Positions 45,682 to 54,458 of a stretch of 64,000 nt of DNA are shown piece by piece. Numbering within the stretch: the first letter of the stretch is position 1; each line of letters starts with the position of its first letter. A program made the position numbers and the translations under genes. Below the pieces are notes generated by a model. The model was given only the letters and a program-made list of their open reading frames with translations, made no database searches and was not told the DNA's origin. The DNA is from Bacteroidales bacterium (GTDB lineage Bacteria; Bacteroidota; Bacteroidia; Bacteroidales; UBA932): positions 124,001 to 188,000 of the forward strand of contig JAFZXU010000061.1 of NCBI GenBank assembly GCA_017616655.1, in the 5' to 3' direction.

Positions 45682-46698
45682 ATGGAAAAGAAAGTTTGGA
45701 TTCCCCTTGCCGTCTCCGTGGTGTCGCTCCTTCTCGCAGGTGCGGCGGCTGCCGGTTTTTTCCTCAACAAGCGGGCGCTTGAGGCCGAAAAGGCGGGACT
45801 GAAGGCTGAACTGGAGCGTCAGGATGAACTGATTGCCACCCTCACCGGTTTCATGGACGAGCAGATGGCTCTGGATTCGGCCGTCAAGGGATATGCCCAG
45901 GCGGTGAAGATTTACGCTCCCGCGGTTCCCGACGAGATGACCTTCGCAGGCCAGAAGATCAAGTTCAACCGCGCCGACCTGCGCGAGAGGATGGAACGGG
46001 AAATCATAACCTTCACATACGGCCACAGCAATTCCATACAGATGCTGAAGCGTTCCGGACGCTATTTCCCCATAGTGGAGCCCATCCTGAAGGCCAAGGG
46101 AGTGCCCGACGACCTTAAATACCTGATGGCCATCGAGAGCAACGTGAGCCCCACGGCCCTTTCCAAGGCGGGTGCCGCCGGCCTGTGGCAGTTCATGGCG
46201 GGTACGGCGAAGGAGTACGGCCTGGAGGTGAATTCCAACGTGGACGAGCGTTACAATATCGAAAAGGAGACAGAGGCGGCCTGCGCGTATCTGCTGAAGG
46301 CCTATTCCAAATATGGCGACTGGATGACCGTGGCGGCCAGCTACAATGCCGGACAGGGCGGCATCTCGACCCGGATAGAGAAGCAGAAGCAGCGTACCGC
46401 ATTCAATCTCTGGCTTCCGGAGGAGACTTCGCGTTATATGTTCCGCATTCTCACCGCCAAGCTGATGTTCGAGAATCCTTCCGCCTTCGGGTTCAGCCTC
46501 GCGCCGGAGGATTATTATACCTATGTGCCTCCGCGCAAGACGGTTACGGTGACTGACGATATCAAGGACCTGCCCGATTTCGCAGCGATAAACGGGGTGA
46601 GTTACTACCAGCTGCGCAACGCCAACCTTTGGCTTAAGGAGCTGAATCTCAAGGTCTCCGGCAAAAAGTCCTATAAAATCAAGATACCGAGGGAATGA
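45682..46698 (+). CDS. Membrane-anchored lytic transglycosylase (SLT domain)
   Basis: 338 residues. One N-terminal helix (about 6-28) anchors it, followed by a coiled-coil-like stretch (RALEAEKAGLKAELERQDEL). The SLT domain spans about 140-290, with the catalytic Glu in YLMAIESNVSPTALSKAGAAG LWQFM and ASYNAGQGG. A C-terminal LysM-like remnant follows (GVSYYQLRNANLWL). It cleaves peptidoglycan with anhydro-muramyl formation. It overlaps rdgB by four bases (ATGA). Confidence 0.88.
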   Translation: MEKKVWIPLAVSVVSLLLAGAAAAGFFLNKRALEAEKAGLKAELERQDELIATLTGFMDEQMALDSAVKGYAQAVKIYAPAVPDEMTFAGQKIKFNRADLRERMEREIITFTYGHSNSIQMLKRSGRYFPIVEPILKAKGVPDDLKYLMAIESNVSPTALSKAGAAGLWQFMAGTAKEYGLEVNSNVDERYNIEKETEAACAYLLKAYSKYGDWMTVAASYNAGQGGISTRIEKQKQRTAFNLWLPEETSRYMFRILTAKLMFENPSAFGFSLAPEDYYTYVPPRKTVTVTDDIKDLPDFAAINGVSYYQLRNANLWLKELNLKVSGKKSYKIKIPRE

Positions 46699-47288
46699 AA
46701 GAGATTGTTTTCGCTTCCGCCAACCACAACAAACAGGCCGAGGTGCGCAGGATTTTCGGTCCGGAGTATTGTGTGATGCTTCCTGAGGACCTTGGTTTCA
46801 CGGGGAACATTCCCGAAACCCACGAAACGGTCAGGGAGAATTCGGAGCAGAAGGCCCGTTTTGTCTGGGATCTCTTTGGAAAGCCCTGTTTCTCGGACGA
46901 TACCGGGCTTGAGGTGGATGCCCTCGGAGGGGCTCCGGGAGTCTATTCGGCGCGCTATGCCGGGGAGCCTTCGAATCCCGCCCGCAATATCGAAAAGTTG
47001 CTCCGTGAACTTGAGGGCGTGCCTTATGAGAAGCGCACGGCCCGTTTCCGCTGCGTGGTTTCCTATATCGAAAAAGGGGATCTGACGCAGTTCGAGGGGA
47101 TCTGCGAGGGGCATATCAATTTCGCTCCGGTGGAGGGCGGCGGCTTCGGTTACGACCCTGTCTTTGTGGCCGACGGCTACGACTGCACACTGGCGGAACT
47201 CACGATGGAGGAGAAGAACAAGATTTCGCATCGCGGCAAGGCGATGGACGCCCTGGTATGCCATCTCTCTCAAAGTCGCAGGCGATAG
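46695..47288 (+). CDS. rdgB: Non-canonical purine NTP pyrophosphatase (RdgB/HAM1)
   Basis: 197 residues. KEIVFASANHNKQAEVRRI and CFSDDTGLEVDALGGAPGVYSARYAG are the substrate and Mg-binding signatures; GFGYDPVFV and HRGKAMDAL follow. It hydrolyses ITP, dITP and XTP. Coupled to the upstream transglycosylase (4-base overlap) and to recO (31-base overlap). Confidence 0.95.
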   Translation: MKEIVFASANHNKQAEVRRIFGPEYCVMLPEDLGFTGNIPETHETVRENSEQKARFVWDLFGKPCFSDDTGLEVDALGGAPGVYSARYAGEPSNPARNIEKLLRELEGVPYEKRTARFRCVVSYIEKGDLTQFEGICEGHINFAPVEGGGFGYDPVFVADGYDCTLAELTMEEKNKISHRGKAMDALVCHLSQSRRR

Positions 47289-48007
47289 TCCTGCACCTTA
47301 CCCGGCACGGGGATTCCGGCGCGGTGGTGGATGTGATTGATTCCGCCCTGGGCCGGCAGGGATTGTTCGTGCGCGGCTTCGGCAAGGGGCGCGGAGTTTC
47401 TTCTTCGGCCTTTCACAGCCTTGCTGTGCTCGATGTTGTAACTTATTCTACTTCAAAGAGTTCACTGCTTTATCTGCGCGAGTATTCGCCCTCTTTCCCG
47501 CTGGATTCCATCCGTTCGGATATGGGCAAGAGCACGATGGCGCTCTTTATGGGCGAAGTGCTTTACCGTACACTGAAACGGGATGACGGCGATCCGGAGC
47601 TGTTCCGCTGGCTTGTGGAGAGCATAGCGCAGTTCGAGGCGGCGCAGGGTTCGGTGGCGAATTTCCACCTTTGGTGGCTGGTCGGTTACTGCGTAAAGTG
47701 CGGTTTCCGTCCCCGCGACAACTGGTCTGAGGCGACCCCCTGCTTCGATATGGTTTCAGCGCAGTTCCTGCCCTCCGATGCCCTTCAGCAACGCATCTCA
47801 CTCGAGGAGGGGAATCTCTTTTCACCCGACGAATCCCTCCTCCTTCACCGTCTTTTGAACTCTACAGCCGACGAAGCCCTTGCCATCCCCCTGAGCGCCA
47901 CCCGCCGCCGCGCTTTTGCCGAAAAGATGATAAATTACCTCTCCGTCCACTTCGGCGTCACCATCGAGATCAAGTCCCTCGACGTCCTCCACGCCGTCTT
48001 TGAATAG
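47258..48007 (+). CDS. recO: DNA repair protein RecO
   Basis: 249 residues. The N-terminal OB fold begins QAIVLHLTRHGDSGAVVDV, then DVVTYSTSKSSLLYLREY, followed by a helical domain. RecO loads RecA on SSB-coated DNA with RecR. The zinc cysteines of many RecO proteins are not evident, as in other Bacteroidota. The ATG inside rdgB is the only plausible start because the family N-terminus follows within seven residues. Confidence 0.85.
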   Translation: MPSLSKSQAIVLHLTRHGDSGAVVDVIDSALGRQGLFVRGFGKGRGVSSSAFHSLAVLDVVTYSTSKSSLLYLREYSPSFPLDSIRSDMGKSTMALFMGEVLYRTLKRDDGDPELFRWLVESIAQFEAAQGSVANFHLWWLVGYCVKCGFRPRDNWSEATPCFDMVSAQFLPSDALQQRISLEEGNLFSPDESLLLHRLLNSTADEALAIPLSATRRRAFAEKMINYLSVHFGVTIEIKSLDVLHAVFE

Positions 48008-48010
48008 TTT

Positions 48011-48164
48011 TTTTCCGGCCCTTCTTACCGGCTCCGGGATGCTTTCCCTTCAAACCTTCCGCTCCGCTCCATCCCCCCCACTTCGTGGGTCCCCCCCGTT
48101 CATGTGGCCACGGGCGGCCACAGGTTTGAAGTGAAACATCCGCTCCGCCTATAGGGCCGGAAAA
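48011..48164. repeat. Palindromic intergenic element D
   Basis: 154 bases between recO and the M16 gene. The outer ends TTTTCCGGCCC (48011-48021) and GGGCCGGAAAA (48154-48164) are perfect inverted repeats. A second nested pair, TTTCCCTTCAAACCT (48043-48057) and AGGTTTGAAGTGAAA (48122-48136), matches at 14 of 15. Inside are small hairpins CCCACTTCGTGGG and TGGCCACGGGCGGCCA. CCGCTCCGC occurs once on each side. It holds no open frame with coding character. Not related in sequence to elements A-C. Confidence 0.8.
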
Positions 48165-48186
48165 CTCTACATAATATCCCATTTAC

Positions 48187-48217
48187 TTGCAAAACAATTA
48201 TAGGCGGATTACCTTTG
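48187..48217 (+). promoter_or_regulatory. Promoter of the M16 protease gene
   Basis: TTG (48187-48189), 20 bases, TACCTTTG (48210-48217); a 33-base gap to the ATG at 48251. It starts just beyond element D. Confidence 0.6.
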
Positions 48218-48250
48218 TGGATTATAAGTCAATAAGTGTTTTATAACAAA

Positions 48251-51061
48251 ATGAATAAAATGAAAAGAGTGTTTTTCGTACTGGCAATACTGCTGACATT
48301 TACCGCTTCGGCGCAGCAGATGCCTCCCATTCCAATCGATCCCGCTGTCCGCATAGGAAAGCTCGACAACGGACTTACTTACTATATACGTCATAACGAA
48401 GAACCCAAGGGCCAGGCCAACTTCTACATTGCGCAGAAGGTCGGTTCCATCCTCGAGGACGAGGAGCAGCGCGGCCTTGCGCACTTCCTTGAGCACATGT
48501 GCTTCAACGGCACCCAGCACTTCTCCGGCAACGGCGTCATCAAGTACTGCGAGAGCATAGGAGTCAAGTTCGGCGCCGACCTCAACGCCTACACCAGCAT
48601 CGACGAGACTGTTTACAACATCGACAATGTGCCGGTGGCAAAGGTTCCTTCTGCCATCGACTCCTGCCTCTGGATACTCCACGACTGGGCTGACGGCCTG
48701 CTGCTTACCGACGAGGATATCGACAACGAACGCGGAGTGATCCACGAGGAGTGGCGTACCCGCAACAATGCGCAGACCAGGATGCTGGAAAAGATACTCC
48801 CCGAAATATATCCCGGCAACAAATATGGCGAGAGGATGCCTATCGGCCTTATGTCGGTGGTGGACAACTTCCCCTACCAGGTGCTCCGCGACTACTATGA
48901 GAAGTGGTATCGTCCCGACCAGCAGGGCATCGTGGTGGTAGGCGATATAGACGTCGACCAGGTCGAGGCAAAGATCAAGGATATCTTCGGCACCATCGCG
49001 ACCCCGGTAAGCCCCGCAGAGCGCTACTATGTCCAGGTCGAGGACAATACGGAGCCTATCGTGAGCCTCGCGAAGGACAAGGAGTTTCCCTATGCCATCA
49101 GCTATGTCTGCTTCAAGCACGACGCATATCCCGACGAGATGAAGGGCGATTTGAACTATCTCATCTACAAAACGGCCCTCTATGCCGTCCAGGCTATGTT
49201 GGACGACCGCATCGAGGAGATAATGCAGGAGCCCAACCCGCCTTTCGTACAGGCTTCGATAGAGGATGACAACTTCCTGATTTCCAAGACAAAGAAGGCA
49301 TATCATGGAATGACCGTTTCCTCTGAAACCGACCTCTTGAAGGCAATGACCACCGTTTACCGCGAGATGCTCCGCGCAGTCCGCGGCGGCTTCACGGAGA
49401 GCGAATACGAGCGCTTCAAGGCCGAGTTCATGTCGACCCTCGAGAACTCCTACAACCAGAGGGAGAAGACCAAGAGCGCCGCATACTGCCGCGAGTATGT
49501 GCGTCACTTCATCGACAACGAGCCTATTCCCGGCATCGAGAACGAGTATGCTATGGCACAGCAGATGCTGCCCGCGATTCCAGTTGCCGTGGTGAACCAG
49601 ATCGCCAAGTCGCTCGTCGCTCCCGAAATGGGCAACATTGTGGTATTCTGTATGCTTCCCGACAAGGAAGGTGTCGTTTATCCCACTGAAAAAGAAATAG
49701 TTGATGCTCTCGCAGCTGTAGCTGCGGAAGATATCAAGCCTTATGAGGACGCCGTTTCCGACGAGCCTCTGCTGCGCGAACTTCCCGTTCCCGGCAGGGT
49801 AGTCAAGACAGGCGAATCGAAGTTCGGTTATAAGATGTACAAGCTTTCGAACGGCGCCACCGTCTATATGAAGCATACCGACTTCAATCCCGACGAGATC
49901 GTGATGTCTGCATTCAGCAACGGCGGCACTTCGCTCTATTCCGATGCGGAAGCCCTTCAGCTCAAGGCTGTAGGCGAGGTTATGGGTGTCGGCGGAGTAG
50001 GCAACTTCAGCACCACCGAACTTACCAAGGTGCTTGCCGGCAAGAAGGTAAGCGTCACTCCGAGGGTGAAGAACTACTCTGAGGAGGTCGTCGCCAAGAG
50101 TACGCCTAAGGACCTGGAGACGATGCTTCAGCTTAACTATCTCTATTTCACTGCGATGCGCAGCGACGAAAAGGCATTCGAATCATGGCGCAGCCGTACG
50201 GCCGCAGCCCTCGCAAACCAGGAGGCCAACCCTATGACCGCACTTCAGGATACCCTTACCGCTACCATTTATTCGAATCCCGTCCGCGTGAGCAGGATCA
50301 AGTCGACCGACCTCGCCTCCCTGGATTACGCCCGCATAATGGAAATTGCACGCGAAAGGTTCTCTGATGCATCCGACTTCACCTTCATCTTCACCGGCAA
50401 CATCGACGAGAGCGCGATGCCGATGATCGAGCAGTATATCGGTTCGCTCCCCGCAAAGGGAAAGAAGGAGAAGGCGGATGTCAAGGTGTTCGATTTTGCG
50501 AAGGGACGCATTACCAAGCAGTTCGACCGCCAGATGGAGACCCCTATGGTGACCAGCTTCTTCCTCGATAATTCCAAGCCGAAGGCAAGCCTCAGGAACA
50601 GCGTGGCTTATGATATGGCGCTCAGCGCATTGAGCAACGTGCTTCTCGAAGAGATCCGCGAGAAGGAGGGAGGTACCTACGGCATCGGTGCTTACGGCGG
50701 AATGGATTTCTATCCCAAGAAGGAAGCTTATATGCAGATATCATATCAGACCGACCCCGAAAGGTATGAGTATCTCAATGGCCGTGTCCGCGAAATCGTG
50801 TCCGAGTTTGCAAAGAACGGTCCCCGCGAGGAGGATCTGGCAAAGGCCAAGGAGTATATGGTGAAGAAGTACAAGGAGGGCCTCCGTGAGAACAGGTTCT
50901 TCTCCGGAGCCATCTCGGAGTATCTCACCAGCGGCATCGACGAGATAACCGGTTATGAAGAAACCGTCAATTCCATAACCGCCAAGGATGTCCGGAAGGT
51001 CTTCTCCAAGCTTCTCAAGCCCGGCAACCACGCCGAGGTCATAATGAAGGGCGTGAAGTAA
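48251..51061 (+). CDS. M16 family zinc metallopeptidase, two-module, exported
   Basis: 936 residues with a signal peptide (MNKMKRVFFVLAILLTFTASAQ, 22 residues, start MNK or MKR). The N-terminal module carries the inverted zinc motif GLAHFLEHMCFNG (HxxEH, about 76-80) and the distal Glu in NERGVIHEEW (about 160-170). The C-terminal module (about 500-936) has the same fold without the motif, as in two-domain pitrilysin-type clamshells (related to PqqL). It probably digests peptides in the periplasm. Its last 23 bases overlap the convergent iclR. Confidence 0.9.
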   Translation: MNKMKRVFFVLAILLTFTASAQQMPPIPIDPAVRIGKLDNGLTYYIRHNEEPKGQANFYIAQKVGSILEDEEQRGLAHFLEHMCFNGTQHFSGNGVIKYCESIGVKFGADLNAYTSIDETVYNIDNVPVAKVPSAIDSCLWILHDWADGLLLTDEDIDNERGVIHEEWRTRNNAQTRMLEKILPEIYPGNKYGERMPIGLMSVVDNFPYQVLRDYYEKWYRPDQQGIVVVGDIDVDQVEAKIKDIFGTIATPVSPAERYYVQVEDNTEPIVSLAKDKEFPYAISYVCFKHDAYPDEMKGDLNYLIYKTALYAVQAMLDDRIEEIMQEPNPPFVQASIEDDNFLISKTKKAYHGMTVSSETDLLKAMTTVYREMLRAVRGGFTESEYERFKAEFMSTLENSYNQREKTKSAAYCREYVRHFIDNEPIPGIENEYAMAQQMLPAIPVAVVNQIAKSLVAPEMGNIVVFCMLPDKEGVVYPTEKEIVDALAAVAAEDIKPYEDAVSDEPLLRELPVPGRVVKTGESKFGYKMYKLSNGATVYMKHTDFNPDEIVMSAFSNGGTSLYSDAEALQLKAVGEVMGVGGVGNFSTTELTKVLAGKKVSVTPRVKNYSEEVVAKSTPKDLETMLQLNYLYFTAMRSDEKAFESWRSRTAAALANQEANPMTALQDTLTATIYSNPVRVSRIKSTDLASLDYARIMEIARERFSDASDFTFIFTGNIDESAMPMIEQYIGSLPAKGKKEKADVKVFDFAKGRITKQFDRQMETPMVTSFFLDNSKPKASLRNSVAYDMALSALSNVLLEEIREKEGGTYGIGAYGGMDFYPKKEAYMQISYQTDPERYEYLNGRVREIVSEFAKNGPREEDLAKAKEYMVKKYKEGLRENRFFSGAISEYLTSGIDEITGYEETVNSITAKDVRKVFSKLLKPGNHAEVIMKGVK

Positions 51062-51818
51062 AGTATCGGGTCCCCTCTGTCTCCAGCTTCCGGTCTATTG
51101 TCCGGGAGCAGGAGAGCAGGGCGGAAAGAATCCGGTCCCTGTCAATCATCCTGTCGTTCGGCAGGTATAATCCCACGCATCCCGCTACGTGCCCGTTCCT
51201 GAAAATCGGAGCGGCGAATCCGGTTATGCCGTTCCCGTCGTCCAGGATGTCATACCCGTTGTTCTTGATCTGCACAAGGGCATTGATCAGGTTCTGCTCA
51301 GGGTTCCCGGAACGGTATATTTCAGGCCATTCCTCCTCTGAAGGCAGGCCCAGGCGGATCAGGAGTTTATCCAGGTGCGAAGGCGTGTAGTTGGCGATTA
51401 TGACACGTCCGGCGCAAAAGGCATAGACGCCTCCTTCCTGTTTTGTCCTTATTACCAGATTGCGGTCAGGAACCGTGCTGTACAGCACGACGCGCCTGTC
51501 GTTCTTGACAACCGCCAGGAGTGCGGTCTCGTTGAACCGGCGTCCCAGTTCATCGATGTCCCTTCTGGCTATTTTTGTGAGTTCTTCGTTCTCTACAGGG
51601 GAGCCGATGAGGTGATATGCCTTGTATCCCAGACGATATTTTCCCCTGGGATAATCCTGCTGGACATAGCCTTTTTCCAGAAGGGTTTTCATTATTCGCG
51701 TGCAGGTTCCCTTGTCGAGGGAGAGGGAGGAGGCGATCGTGGAGAGCGCAAATTCCATCTGGGGGTTCCTGCCGAGATAATCCAGGATGCTGAGCGCCCG
51801 GTCTAAAACCTGTATCAT
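51039..51818 (-). CDS. IclR family transcriptional regulator
   Basis: 259 residues. The N-terminal winged helix (about 1-65, MEFALSTIASSLSLDKGTCTRIMKTLLEKGYV) binds DNA, and the C-terminal IclR ligand domain (about 80-250) includes GITGFAAPIFRNGHVAGCVGLYLP. It should regulate the divergent operon starting at 51970. A perfect operator copy abuts its own ATG and the other precedes the divergent operon. The ligand is probably a sugar-acid or related metabolite of the operon, which is inference. Confidence 0.92.
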   Translation of the reverse strand: MIQVLDRALSILDYLGRNPQMEFALSTIASSLSLDKGTCTRIMKTLLEKGYVQQDYPRGKYRLGYKAYHLIGSPVENEELTKIARRDIDELGRRFNETALLAVVKNDRRVVLYSTVPDRNLVIRTKQEGGVYAFCAGRVIIANYTPSHLDKLLIRLGLPSEEEWPEIYRSGNPEQNLINALVQIKNNGYDILDDGNGITGFAAPIFRNGHVAGCVGLYLPNDRMIDRDRILSALLSCSRTIDRKLETEGTRYFTSRPSL

Positions 51819-51835
51819 TTCGTATTGTGAAATTA
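51818..51835. promoter_or_regulatory. Probable IclR operator, site 1
   Basis: TTTCGTATTGTGAAATTA, identical to site 2. Its first 15 bases are an imperfect palindrome (5 of 7 pairs symmetric). It lies between the iclR -7 box (51841-51848) and the iclR start codon, so it suggests autorepression. Confidence 0.75.
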
Positions 51836-51840
51836 ATGCA

Positions 51841-51848
51841 CAAAAGTA
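51841..51848 (-). promoter_or_regulatory. -7 promoter element of iclR
   Basis: TACTTTTG on the minus strand, 22 bases before the ATG. A TTTA 19 bases further upstream may be the -33 box. Confidence 0.5.
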
Positions 51849-51881
51849 GCGATTATCTTTTTCAATGTAAATAGTTTATAA

Positions 51882-51889
51882 TAAGTTTG
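51882..51889 (+). promoter_or_regulatory. -7 promoter element of the divergent catabolic operon
   Basis: TAAGTTTG, 80 bases before the ATG at 51970. Operator site 2 lies in the predicted leader, as expected for a roadblock. Confidence 0.45.
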
Positions 51890-51937
51890 TAATACCGAGA
51901 TGGCGGTAGAAGCGTATGTCGCTTTTGCCGCGACTTG

Positions 51938-51955
51938 TTTCGTATTGTGAAATTA
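51938..51955. promoter_or_regulatory. Probable IclR operator, site 2
   Basis: Perfect 18-base copy of site 1, 120 bases away in the same orientation and 14 bases before the start codon of the first operon gene. Confidence 0.75.
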
Positions 51956-51969
51956 TTTATCGCATCATA

Positions 51970-53019
51970 ATGGCAGTCAAAGAAACAGGCGTGAGTTATT
52001 ACGGGCTGAGTTACCCTGAGCACGCAAGAAAGGATTTTGAAGAAATGATAGCGCATAACTGCAATGCGGTTGTCCTTGCGCTTACCGAATTCGACATCGA
52101 TTTCTGGTTCCCCAACATCATCGAGATCACGAAGGTGGCAAAGGAGCTTGGAATGAAGGTCTATCTGGATACGTGGGGCATCGGCAAATGGTTCGGGGGC
52201 GAACCGCCCTCCCTGTTCCTGACGAACAATCCGGGGAACCGGCAGGTGAGCGCCCTCACCGGAGAGCCGCTTCCCAATGCCTGCTTCAACACCCACGCTT
52301 TCCGCGATTATTTTTACAGGACGGTTGAAAAACTTGCCTGGGAGGTCCCTGCGGACGGGTTCTTTTGGGATGAGCCGCATTATGCGCTTCCGAAGGGTAT
52401 AGCTTCCATCACCGGCGGAGTAGCCGACGACTGGTCCTGCCGCTGCCCGGTCTGCCGGAAACAGTTCGAAGAACAGTACGGTTATCCGATGCCGAAACTC
52501 CTGACCCCGGAAGTGGTGCAGTTCAGGGAAAACGAGGCGCTGGAGACTCTCCGTGTGGCCTCCGAGAAGATAAAGGCGATCCGTCCCGAGAGCAAGATCA
52601 TCTGCTGCGTCCATGCTACACAGAATACCTATTACGTGACGGAGCGCCGAGGCTATGACAACTGGGACAAGGTGGGCTCGACCAAGGCCTTCGACGTCTT
52701 CTCCACCACGATTATCAACTACAACCTCCCCGAAAGCTTCTTCCGCAACATCACCAAGCGTACGGTGGACATCGCCAAAAAGTATGGCAAAGGCAACCAG
52801 CGCTGGCTTATGGGCTACTTCAACGAGCCGGAGAATCTCGACCGCGTGAAGGAAATCTGCCATCTCTACGATGAAATGGGCGTGGAGAGCATTTTCGCAT
52901 GGACCTACCGCGGCGGTCACGGCACGGTCCTGGCCGCGCCGCGCGCCCTTCAGCTTTGGGACAAGCTGGGCGAGGCGTACGGTGAAATACTCGATCCGAA
53001 ATTCAAAATCAAAAAATAA
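51970..53019 (+). CDS. Unrecognised TIM-barrel-like protein (putative glycosidase-like)
   Basis: 349 residues, cytoplasmic (no signal peptide). The layout of alternating strands and helices, VVLALTEFDIDFWFPNI, DGFFWDEPHYALPKG (acidic pair at a strand end, as in glycosidase active sites) and SIFAWTYRGGHGT near the C-terminus suggests a (beta/alpha)8 barrel. A CRCPVCRKQF segment (about 157-166) could bind zinc. I do not recognise the family. First gene of the operon under IclR, three bases before the SIS gene. The start at 51970 follows operator 2; a longer frame from 51916 would run through the operator. Confidence 0.6.
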   Translation: MAVKETGVSYYGLSYPEHARKDFEEMIAHNCNAVVLALTEFDIDFWFPNIIEITKVAKELGMKVYLDTWGIGKWFGGEPPSLFLTNNPGNRQVSALTGEPLPNACFNTHAFRDYFYRTVEKLAWEVPADGFFWDEPHYALPKGIASITGGVADDWSCRCPVCRKQFEEQYGYPMPKLLTPEVVQFRENEALETLRVASEKIKAIRPESKIICCVHATQNTYYVTERRGYDNWDKVGSTKAFDVFSTTIINYNLPESFFRNITKRTVDIAKKYGKGNQRWLMGYFNEPENLDRVKEICHLYDEMGVESIFAWTYRGGHGTVLAAPRALQLWDKLGEAYGEILDPKFKIKK

Positions 53020-53022
53020 GAT

Positions 53023-53778
53023 ATGGCACACACTGATTTAGGTTTTCTTGAAAAAGCCGAAGCCCTGATGGAAAAAGTCCGCTCGGAGCAGGCGGAGAAC
53101 ATTTCGAAAGCGACCGACCTCATGGTCGAGGCTGTCAAAAAGGATGAACTCATCCACGTCTATGGCGGCGGCGGTCATACCACGCTCGTGATGGGAGAGA
53201 TGTTTTTCCGTGCCGGCGGCCTGGCGAACATCAACCCCATAATGGAGACCAGCCTCTCCGTCTTCAACCAGGCACTGAAGTATCTGGAGCTTGAGCGCAC
53301 CGAGAATTACGGCGCCTCCATCGTCAGGTATTACAAAGTGCAGCCCGGCGAAGTTTTCATCATCTTCCATAATATCGGCATCAATCCGGCGACGATAGAT
53401 GCCGCGATGGAGGCAAAGCGCGCAGGAGCGAAACTCATCGCCGTCAGTTCGTCGTTCTGGCAGAAGGAGATGCCGCAGGACCACTTCATCCGCCATTCCA
53501 ACAAGAAGAACCTGTTCGACTTCGCGGATGTCTGCATAGACGACTACAACCCTGTCGGGGACGCCCTCATCCGCATTCCGGGCTTTGACAGGAGCTTCGG
53601 CCCCGTCTCCAACATCGTCGACTTCTACATTGCCCACTGGCTTGAGATAGACACCATCCAAAAGTGTGTCGCACAGGGGATTACGCCTCCCGTCTGGTCA
53701 AGCGCCAACGAGCCGGGCGGAGATGAGATCAACGCCGCCTATCTCAAGAAGTATTTCAACCGCGTAAAATGCCTGTAA
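53023..53778 (+). CDS. SIS domain phosphosugar-binding protein (UPF0309-like)
   Basis: 251 residues. A helical N-terminus with EKVRSEQAENISKATDLM is followed by IHVYGGGGHTTLVMGEMFFRAGGL, PGEVFIIFHNIGINPATIDAAMEAKRAGAKLIAVSSS and the C-terminal PVWSSANEPGGDE. This is the UPF0309/SIS pattern seen in sugar-isomerase-like proteins. In most members the nucleotide-sugar loop reads GTGHS; here it is GGGGH. A role in isomerising or binding a phosphorylated sugar is likely; the substrate is unknown. Confidence 0.8.
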   Translation: MAHTDLGFLEKAEALMEKVRSEQAENISKATDLMVEAVKKDELIHVYGGGGHTTLVMGEMFFRAGGLANINPIMETSLSVFNQALKYLELERTENYGASIVRYYKVQPGEVFIIFHNIGINPATIDAAMEAKRAGAKLIAVSSSFWQKEMPQDHFIRHSNKKNLFDFADVCIDDYNPVGDALIRIPGFDRSFGPVSNIVDFYIAHWLEIDTIQKCVAQGITPPVWSSANEPGGDEINAAYLKKYFNRVKCL

Positions 53779-53780
53779 GC

Positions 53781-54458
53781 ATGAATACCGAAAGGGAAGC
53801 CCTTGCGGGACTGCTGAAAAAGTATGAGGTCCCCTTCACCGATGCCGATCTGGAGGTGTCGGTACCCCTGCAGCCCTGGCGTTGCCGGAGGAAATACATA
53901 GAACTCAAGAAACTGCTCTCCGGCGAGACTCTGGAACACCCATGTCTCCTCAGGTCCTGCCGTCTCAGCCATCCTGACACTTCCCTGGAAGAACTGCTCT
54001 ACAGGGAGTTCGACCTGGCTGAGTTCATTTCGGGACACCGCATCACGGCGCTCCACGCCGCCTTCACCGACGGCCGCAGCGGTAGCGTAATAATAAAGCT
54101 GGACAACGGAATAATCGGAAGCATCGAGGTCGGAAACCTTCTTCCCGACGGCGAGAACGAGGTTGACAGGCACGAGATTGTCGCCCGCCGCGGCGTGGCA
54201 AGCGATATCGCCGTGGACACGCAGATTCCCCAGCAGTCCATCTACCTGATGACCCGGGAGGGCTCTGAATGCTTTACCGATACCGACAGCGAGCTGTTCG
54301 GGCTTGACAATGACCGCACCGACCTTGTAAGGGCCCGGTTCGCATTCATCAAAGACCGCAGCCAGGCGGAATGGCATGTCGCCCAGGATAAGCACCTTAA
54401 GGCCGCTGTGGCCGCCGCCATGGAGTCGAACAACACCCAAAAGAAGATTGTGCTATGA
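53781..54458 (+). CDS. Gfo/Idh/MocA C-terminal-domain-like protein without an NAD domain
   Basis: 225 residues from the ATG at 53781 (ATG 53769 overlaps the SIS gene). SGHRITALHAAFTDGRSGSVIIKLDNGIIGSIEVGN and the following strand pattern resemble the substrate-binding domain of the Gfo/Idh/MocA family. An N-terminal Rossmann fold with GxGxxG is absent; the first 90 residues are short helices instead. It overlaps the next gene, a complete family member, by four bases, so the two may form a complex. Function unknown. Confidence 0.6.
   Translation: MNTEREALAGLLKKYEVPFTDADLEVSVPLQPWRCRRKYIELKKLLSGETLEHPCLLRSCRLSHPDTSLEELLYREFDLAEFISGHRITALHAAFTDGRSGSVIIKLDNGIIGSIEVGNLLPDGENEVDRHEIVARRGVASDIAVDTQIPQQSIYLMTREGSECFTDTDSELFGLDNDRTDLVRARFAFIKDRSQAEWHVAQDKHLKAAVAAAMESNNTQKKIVL

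Noticed and set aside
48209..49876. A 555-codon minus-strand frame opposite the M16 protease
   Set aside because: Shadow of the protease gene, starting inside it and running into its promoter.
53769..53780. Start of the headless Gfo-like gene at ATG 53769
   Set aside because: It would overlap the SIS gene by ten bases, while ATG 53781 follows the SIS stop by two bases and suits the operon spacing.
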